Source of the DNA: Acetobacteraceae bacterium
GTDB lineage: Bacteria; Pseudomonadota; Alphaproteobacteria; Acetobacterales; Acetobacteraceae
Direction of reading: 5' to 3'
Length of the DNA: 11,828 bases
Assembly (NCBI GenBank): GCA_019689515.1
Contig: JADGHI010000074.1
Coordinates: 1 to 11,828 of the forward strand
Both the position numbers and the translations under genes were made by a program. Below the pieces are notes generated by a model that saw only the letters and a list, made by a program, of their open reading frames with translations, was not told the DNA's origin and searched no databases. Position 1 is the first letter of the stretch, and the number at the start of each line of letters is the position of its first letter. Below are positions 7,761 through 11,828 of this stretch, piece after piece.

Positions 7761-9158
7761 TCAGGCAGCCCTCCCGTCAACGCGGGCGAGAGCCTGCACG
7801 AGCGCGCGGAAGCGGTCGCCGCGCTGGTCGAAGCCGCTGAACTGGTCCCAGGAGGCGGCGGCAGGCGAGAGCAGCACCACCGGCGCCGCCCCGGCGCGCG
7901 CGGCGGCGGCGGCGGCGGGTACCGCGGCCTCCAGCGTGCCGGCGATCTCGTGCGGCACGCCGTGCGCGGCGAGGGTGCGCGCGAATTCCGGCGCGTCGCG
8001 CCCGATCAGCAGCGCCTTGGCGACGCGCGGGAAGAGCGGCGCGAGTGGCGCGATGCCGCCTTCCTTCCCGGTGCCGCCGGCGATCCAGACCACGCGCTCG
8101 TAGCTCGCCAGCGCGCGCGCGGCGGAGTCGGCGTTGGTCGCTTTGCTGTCGTTGACGAACAGCACGCCGCCGATCTCGGCCACGCGCTCCTGGCGGTGCG
8201 GCAGGCCGGGGAAGCTCGCGAGACCGGCTGCTGCCGATTCGCGCGGGACGCCGAGGGCGAAGGCCGCGGCACAGGCGGCGGCGGCGTTCTGCGCGTTGTG
8301 CGCGCCGGGCAGCGCCGGCGCCTCGCGCAGGTCGAGGATCGGGCCGGCCTCGTCGCGCAGCACCTGGTCGCTCTCGGCCCAGATCCCGTTGGGACGCTGC
8401 GCCGCAACGCCCGAGACCGGCACGAGCCGCGCCGCGATTCCCGCGGCAATCGCTCGGGTCGGCGCGTCGTCCATCCCGAGCACGGCGACGTCCTCCGCCA
8501 CCTGCCGCGCGAAAATCCGGGCCTTCGCAGCGGCGTAACCGGCCATGTCGCCATGTCGGTCGAGGTGGTCGGGGCTGAGGTTCAGCATTAAGGCGATGTT
8601 GAAGCGCAGCGTGGCGATTCGCTCCAACATGTAGGACGACATTTCGAGGACGTATACGCCCTCCGTCCCCAAAATGTTGAGGGAGAGCGCCGCCGGACCG
8701 AGATTCCCCCCTGCCTCGGCGACCATGCCGGCGCCGCGCAGCAGGTGGTGGGCGAGCGCGGTGGTCGTTGACTTGCCGTTGGTGCCGGTGACGCCGAGGA
8801 AGCGCGCGCCGGAACCAGCGGCGCGCACCGCCTCGAACAGGAATTCCGCGTCGCACAGGATGGGCACGCCCGCCGCCGCCGCGCGCGCGGCGACCGGGTG
8901 CGGCGCCGGCAGCCGGTGCGGGATGCCGGGCGAGAGCAGCAGCGCGTCGAAGCGGAAGGCGCCCGCGGCGGCAAGGTCCTGTACGGGCAGCCCCGCGGCC
9001 TCGGCGGCGGCGCGGCCCTCCGGCCGGTCGTCCCAGCAGGCGACCTCCGCGCCCCAGGCGCGCAGGCGCTGCGCCGCCGGCAGGCCGGCGCGGCCGAGGC
9101 CCATCACGGCGATGCGCCGTCCGGCGAAGGGGGTGAAGCTCCGCGCCGCGCCGCTCAT
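7761..9158 (-). CDS. murD: UDP-N-acetylmuramoyl-L-alanine--D-glutamate ligase MurD
   Basis: MurD is the second Mur ligase: it adds D-glutamate to UDP-MurNAc-L-Ala using ATP in the cytosol. The 465 residues show the N-terminal UDP-binding stretch RRIAVMGLGRAGLPAA (14-29), LLLSPGIP (73-80), the P-loop GVTGTNGKSTTT (122-133), AGGNLG (149-154), LEMSSYMLE (171-179), LNLSPDHLDRHG (192-203), GAHNAQNAAAA (285-295), NDSKATN (336-342), GGTGKEGG (361-368) and LLSPAAASWDQFSGFDQRG (429-447). Length is normal for the family. ATG 9158 overlaps the mraY stop as ATGA; the upstream Shine-Dalgarno is weak (GAAGA), so translation probably depends on coupling to mraY. Codons 152-190 are atypically AT-rich (see the separate entry). 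A short polyalanine run (415-420) is encoded by a CCG-phase trinucleotide repeat. ftsW starts one base after the stop. Confidence 0.97.
   Translation of the reverse strand: MSGAARSFTPFAGRRIAVMGLGRAGLPAAQRLRAWGAEVACWDDRPEGRAAAEAAGLPVQDLAAAGAFRFDALLLSPGIPHRLPAPHPVAARAAAAGVPILCDAEFLFEAVRAAGSGARFLGVTGTNGKSTTTALAHHLLRGAGMVAEAGGNLGPAALSLNILGTEGVYVLEMSSYMLERIATLRFNIALMLNLSPDHLDRHGDMAGYAAAKARIFARQVAEDVAVLGMDDAPTRAIAAGIAARLVPVSGVAAQRPNGIWAESDQVLRDEAGPILDLREAPALPGAHNAQNAAAACAAAFALGVPRESAAAGLASFPGLPHRQERVAEIGGVLFVNDSKATNADSAARALASYERVVWIAGGTGKEGGIAPLAPLFPRVAKALLIGRDAPEFARTLAAHGVPHEIAGTLEAAVPAAAAAARAGAAPVVLLSPAAASWDQFSGFDQRGDRFRALVQALARVDGRAA
7901..7918. repeat. Short (CGG)6 trinucleotide run inside murD
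   Basis: Six perfect CGG units on the plus strand. On the coding strand they specify most of an alanine run (MurD residues 415-420) in the C-terminal domain. This is a possible slippage site, but a run of this size is common in GC-rich genomes and I assign no function. Confidence 0.6.
8581..8705 (-). other. Low-GC tract with atypical codons inside murD
   Basis: By hand count 8581-8700 is 69/120 G+C (about 58%), against 42/60 (70%) for 8521-8580 and 46/60 (77%) for 8701-8760. On the coding strand, MurD codons 152-190 include AAT, GGT, ATT, TTG, GTA, GAA, TTG, CGA and TTA: nine A- or T-rich choices in 39 codons. I found no TTA in the full codon-by-codon reading of ftsA. The protein remains in frame and family-like here (LEMSSYMLE at 171-179). 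Confidence 0.65.
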
Positions 9159-10243
9159 CGGATCTTCAGCGTGCTGAGGCCGACCAGGGCGAGCACCATC
9201 GCGATGATCCAGAAGCGGATCACGATGGTCGGCTCCGGCCAGCCCTTCTTCTCGAAGTGGTGGTGCAGCGGCGCCATCAGGAAGACGCGCCGTCCGGTGC
9301 GCTTGAACCAGAACACCTGGATCACGACCGAGAGCGTCTCCACGACGAACAGCCCGCCGACGATCGCCAGCACGATCTCGTGCTTCGTCGCCACCGCCAC
9401 CGCGCCCAGCGCGCCGCCGAGCGAGAGCGAGCCGGTGTCGCCCATGAACACGGCGGCGGGCGGCGCGTTGAACCACAGGAAGCCGAGGCCCGCTCCAAGG
9501 AGGGCGGAAAGGAACACCGCCAGCTCGCCCGAGCCGGGCACGTAGTGGAGCTGGAGGTAGTTGGCGTAGTCCACGCGCCCGACGAGGTAGGCGATCAGCC
9601 CGAACACCCCCGCCGCGATCATCGTCGGCACGATGGCGAGGCCGTCCAGCCCGTCGGTCAGGTTCACCGCGTTCGACGCGCCCATCATCACCAGCATGCC
9701 GAAGAGCGGGAAGGCGAGGCCGAGCGGGATCAGGACATCCTTGAAGATCGGCACGGCGAGCTTGTCGGCCAGCGTCCCCGGCATCAGCCAGTACATCCAC
9801 ACCGCCGCGATCAGCCCGATGGCCGCCTGGCCGATCAGCTTGTGCCGCCCCGAGACGCCCTTGGTGTTGCGCTTCGTCACCTTGAGGAAGTCGTCGGCGA
9901 AGCCGAGCAGGCCGTAGCCCGCCGTCACCAGCAGCGTCGCCCAGATGAAGCCGTTGCGCAGGTCCGCCCAGAGGAGCGTCGCGAGCACCATCGAGGAGAG
10001 GATCAGCACGCCGCCCATGGTCGGCGTGCCGCGCTTCTCGATCAGGTGGCGCTCCGGCCCGTCGGTGCGGATCGGCTGGCCGCCGTGCTGGCGCGCGCGC
10101 AGCCAGCGGATCACGCTCGGGCCGAGCACGAGCGAGAAGACGAAGGCTGTCATGCAGGCCGCGCCGGAGCGGAAGGTGATGTAGCGCACCAGGTTGAACA
10201 GCGCGAACTCGTCCGCGTAGGGAGCGAACAGGTTGTAGATCAT
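9155..10243 (-). CDS. mraY: Phospho-N-acetylmuramoyl-pentapeptide transferase MraY
   Basis: MraY is an integral inner-membrane, Mg-dependent transferase that moves phospho-MurNAc-pentapeptide from UDP to undecaprenyl phosphate, forming lipid I. The 362-residue product has about ten hydrophobic segments. Diagnostic motifs are KRGTPTMGGVL (70-80), the acidic pair in GFADDFLKVTKRNTKG (114-129, Asp117 and Asp118), NAVNLTDGLDGLA (191-203), FMGDTGSLSLGG (266-277, Asp269), and the cytoplasmic histidine motif PLHHHFEKKGW (325-335). Residue numbering is close to that of well-studied family members, so the length is canonical. ATG 10243 overlaps the murF stop as ATGA and has a strong GAGAGGAG Shine-Dalgarno 8 bases upstream (10252-10259), embedded in the last codons of murF. 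The upstream in-frame extension lies across murF and is noncoding. Confidence 0.98.
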   Translation of the reverse strand: MIYNLFAPYADEFALFNLVRYITFRSGAACMTAFVFSLVLGPSVIRWLRARQHGGQPIRTDGPERHLIEKRGTPTMGGVLILSSMVLATLLWADLRNGFIWATLLVTAGYGLLGFADDFLKVTKRNTKGVSGRHKLIGQAAIGLIAAVWMYWLMPGTLADKLAVPIFKDVLIPLGLAFPLFGMLVMMGASNAVNLTDGLDGLAIVPTMIAAGVFGLIAYLVGRVDYANYLQLHYVPGSGELAVFLSALLGAGLGFLWFNAPPAAVFMGDTGSLSLGGALGAVAVATKHEIVLAIVGGLFVVETLSVVIQVFWFKRTGRRVFLMAPLHHHFEKKGWPEPTIVIRFWIIAMVLALVGLSTLKIR

Positions 10244-11634
10244 GCTGCCCGCTCCTCTCGCGTCAGCGCCTCGACCACCAGCTTCATGCGCGAGCCGAGC
10301 GAACCCTTGACCAGCACTGCGTCGCCCGGGCGGAGCGCGGCGCGCACCACCGGCGCGAGGCTCTCGCTGTCGGGCCGATGATCGCCGCGGACCGATTCCG
10401 GCAACGCATCGAACAGGTGGCGCATCAGCGGGCCGCAGCAGAAGGCAAGGTCGGCGGCGGCGGCGACGTCCGGCGCCAGCTCCGCATGCAGCGCCGGACC
10501 GTGCTCGCCGAGCTCGCGCATGTCGCCGAGCACGGCGATGCGCCGGCCCGCCGGCTGCGCGGCAAGCACCGCGAGGCCCGCGCGGATCGAAGCGGTCGAG
10601 GCGTTGTAGCTGTCGTCGAGCAGCAGCGCGGTGCCGCCGCCCGGCAGGTGCAGCGTCACGCGCATCCCGCGCCCGGCGACCGCGCCGAAGCCGGAGAGCG
10701 CCGCCGCCGCGGCCGCCGGATCCGCGCCGAGCGCCTCGCAAGCCGCCAGCGCGGCGAGCGCGTTCATCGCTATGTGCCGCCCCGGCGCCGCAAGATCGAG
10801 ACGCAGCCGCGTTCGGCCACCCTGCAACGCCATCTCGGCCTGTCCGGCCTCCGCCGTGCCTTCATAGGAGAGCAGCCGCGCCGCCGCGTCCGGCGCCTCC
10901 CCGAAGCCCACCACGCGCGCGCCGCAGCGTAGGGCCGCGGCGGCGAGGCGGGGGAACATCGGGTTGTCGCGCGGCAGGACCGCGGTGCCGCCCGGCTCCA
11001 GCCCGACGAGGATGTCCGCCTTCTCGTCCGCGATCGCCTCGATCGAGCCGAGATGGCCGATATGGGCCGGCGCCACGGTGGTGATCACCGCCGCGTGGGG
11101 GCGCACGAGGCGCGCGAGCGGCGCGATCTCGCCGCGGTGGTTCATGCCGATCTCGATCACGGCGAAGACGGCCTCCCGCGGCAGGCGCGCGAGGGTGAGC
11201 GGCACGCCCCAGTGGTTGTTGTGGCTCGCCTCGGCCGCATGGGTCGCGCCGCAGGCCGAGAGCGCGCGGCGCAGCATCTCCTTCGTCGTCGTCTTGCCGA
11301 CGCTGCCGGTCACCGCGACGACGCGCGCCCCGCTCCGCGCCCGCCCGGCGGCGCCGAGCGCGGCGAGACCCGCGAGCGTGTCCCCCACGCGCAGCAGCGA
11401 CGCATCCGCCGCGACGCCTGGGGGATCCTTGTCCACCATCGCGCAGGCGGCGCCGCGCGCGAGCGCGTCCGCGACGAAGTCGTGGCCGTCACGCGCGTCG
11501 CGCAGGGCAACGAACAGCTCGCCGGGGCGGACCGTGCGGGAATCGATGGAGACGCCGGTCACGGCGATCTCCGCCGCGAGCGTTCCGCCCGTCGCCGCGC
11601 GCAGCTCCGCCGCGGTCCAGAGCGGCGCCGTCAT
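10240..11634 (-). CDS. murF: UDP-N-acetylmuramoyl-tripeptide--D-alanyl-D-alanine ligase MurF
   Basis: MurF is the last cytosolic Mur ligase. It joins D-Ala-D-Ala (made by the ddl product in this cluster) to the UDP-MurNAc-tripeptide using ATP. The 464 residues contain the N-terminal substrate domain with SIDSRTVRPGELFVAL (29-44), the P-loop TGSVGKTTTKE (109-119), NNHWGVPLTL (139-148), EIGMNHRGEI (161-170), HIGHLGS (191-197), the C-terminal domain motif LDDSYNAS (339-346), LGDMRELG (369-376) and VKGSLGSRMK (442-451). Length is typical. ATG 11634 overlaps the murE stop as ATGA, with a G6 run about 6 bases upstream that can act as a Shine-Dalgarno. The stop overlaps mraY, and the last codons supply the mraY ribosome-binding site. 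Confidence 0.97.
   Translation of the reverse strand: MTAPLWTAAELRAATGGTLAAEIAVTGVSIDSRTVRPGELFVALRDARDGHDFVADALARGAACAMVDKDPPGVAADASLLRVGDTLAGLAALGAAGRARSGARVVAVTGSVGKTTTKEMLRRALSACGATHAAEASHNNHWGVPLTLARLPREAVFAVIEIGMNHRGEIAPLARLVRPHAAVITTVAPAHIGHLGSIEAIADEKADILVGLEPGGTAVLPRDNPMFPRLAAAALRCGARVVGFGEAPDAAARLLSYEGTAEAGQAEMALQGGRTRLRLDLAAPGRHIAMNALAALAACEALGADPAAAAAALSGFGAVAGRGMRVTLHLPGGGTALLLDDSYNASTASIRAGLAVLAAQPAGRRIAVLGDMRELGEHGPALHAELAPDVAAAADLAFCCGPLMRHLFDALPESVRGDHRPDSESLAPVVRAALRPGDAVLVKGSLGSRMKLVVEALTREERAA
10252..10259 (-). promoter_or_regulatory. Ribosome-binding site for mraY inside the end of murF
   Basis: The minus strand reads GAGAGGAG, with 8 bases to the mraY ATG at 10243. It lies within the last MurF codons (Arg-Glu-Glu) and supports the short 362-residue MraY start over upstream in-frame starts. 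Confidence 0.75.
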
Positions 11635-11828
11635 GGCGCACCCCCCGCGATGCGGCGCACCGTCTCCACGTCGTCGAAGGGATAGGTCACGCCGGCGATG
11701 GTCTGCCCGCGCTCGTGGCCCTTGCCGGCCACCGCCAGCACGTCGCCCGGCCCGAGCGCCGCCATCGCGCGCGCGATGGCGGCGCCCCGAACGCCGGCGG
11801 CCACGCCCCCCCGGCCCCCGGCGCGCAC
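11631..11828 (-). CDS. murE: UDP-N-acetylmuramoyl-L-alanyl-D-glutamate ligase MurE (3' end only)
   Basis: Only the last 65 codons are inside the window; the frame enters from the right edge, and the GTG there is a chance codon rather than a start. MurE adds the third amino acid of the stem peptide in the cytosol. The visible part is the end of the C-terminal Mur-ligase domain: LGPGDVLAVAGKGHERGQ (25-42 of the visible part), with the GKGHE loop at 35-39, and then PFDD (50-53), both typical MurE endings. The motif that tells diaminopimelate from lysine specificity is upstream and cannot be seen; a Gram-negative would be expected to use meso-diaminopimelate. The first 20 or so visible residues are Gly/Ala-rich and fit the family less well. 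The stop forms ATGA with murF. Position before murF supports the call strongly. Confidence 0.9.
   Translation of the reverse strand: MRAGGRGGVAAGVRGAAIARAMAALGPGDVLAVAGKGHERGQTIAGVTYPFDDVETVRRIAGGAP

Noticed and set aside
5999..7840. Plus-strand open frame of 613 codons opposite murG and ftsW
   Set aside because: Composition is dominated by Arg, Pro, Ala, His and Glu, with no domain signal; it mirrors the codon bias of the real genes on the other strand.
7761..9800. Apparent 679-residue MurD with an N-terminal extension
   Set aside because: The extension is mraY read out of frame; the conserved MurD sequence begins at the ATG at 9158.
9155..10741. Apparent 528-residue MraY with a long N-terminal extension
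   Set aside because: The extension is murF read in another frame. The conserved MraY start at 10243 has its own strong ribosome-binding site and the ATGA overlap.
11806..11819. C runs at the right edge as a possible terminator or recombination signal
   Set aside because: They lie inside the murE coding sequence, with no stem-loop plus T-tract on either strand that I could see.
1..11828. A previously undescribed biological system hidden in the cluster
   Set aside because: Every base is accounted for by contiguous dcw genes in the standard order. I saw no extra gene, insertion, inverted repeat array or unexplained gap on either strand.

Overview
This is an ordinary but very compact stretch of the dcw (division and cell wall) cluster of a high-GC alphaproteobacterium. 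The genes all lie on the minus strand, so transcription runs from right to left. In that order they are murE (3' end only), murF, mraY, murD, ftsW, murG, murC, murB, ddl, ftsQ and ftsA (lacking its 3' end). That is the standard alphaproteobacterial order. mraZ, rsmH, ftsL, ftsI and the rest of murE would be expected beyond the right edge, and the end of ftsA, then ftsZ, beyond the left edge. GC content is roughly 70-77% in the blocks I counted by hand, and third positions are almost all G or C. With the gene order and protein style this suggests Rhodospirillales, perhaps an Acetobacteraceae (Roseomonas-like) organism. The taxonomic guess is inference.

The window has no intergenic space. The ten gene junctions are six ATGA overlaps, one GTGA overlap, two with a single base between stop and start (TGANATG), and one 11-base overlap (ddl/ftsQ). 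All ten visible stop codons are TGA. I see no promoter, terminator, tRNA, rRNA, mobile element or CRISPR array. The arrangement implies one long transcript with coupled translation.

The products form one pathway. MurC, MurD, MurE and MurF are the four Mur ligases that build UDP-MurNAc-pentapeptide. MurB makes the UDP-MurNAc acceptor and Ddl supplies D-Ala-D-Ala for MurF. MraY transfers the product to undecaprenyl phosphate (lipid I), MurG adds GlcNAc (lipid II), and FtsW polymerises lipid II at the septum. FtsQ and FtsA are divisome assembly proteins. Every enzyme with a complete reading frame keeps its recognisable active-site motifs, and I found no frameshift or insertion.

I did not find an undescribed system. 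The points worth a second look are small: a tract inside murD with clearly lower GC and atypical codons, the tightness of the coupled junctions (including a near-perfect Shine-Dalgarno built into the ftsW 3' end for murG), a few start-codon choices, and a G-rich, slightly atypical murE tail at the right edge.
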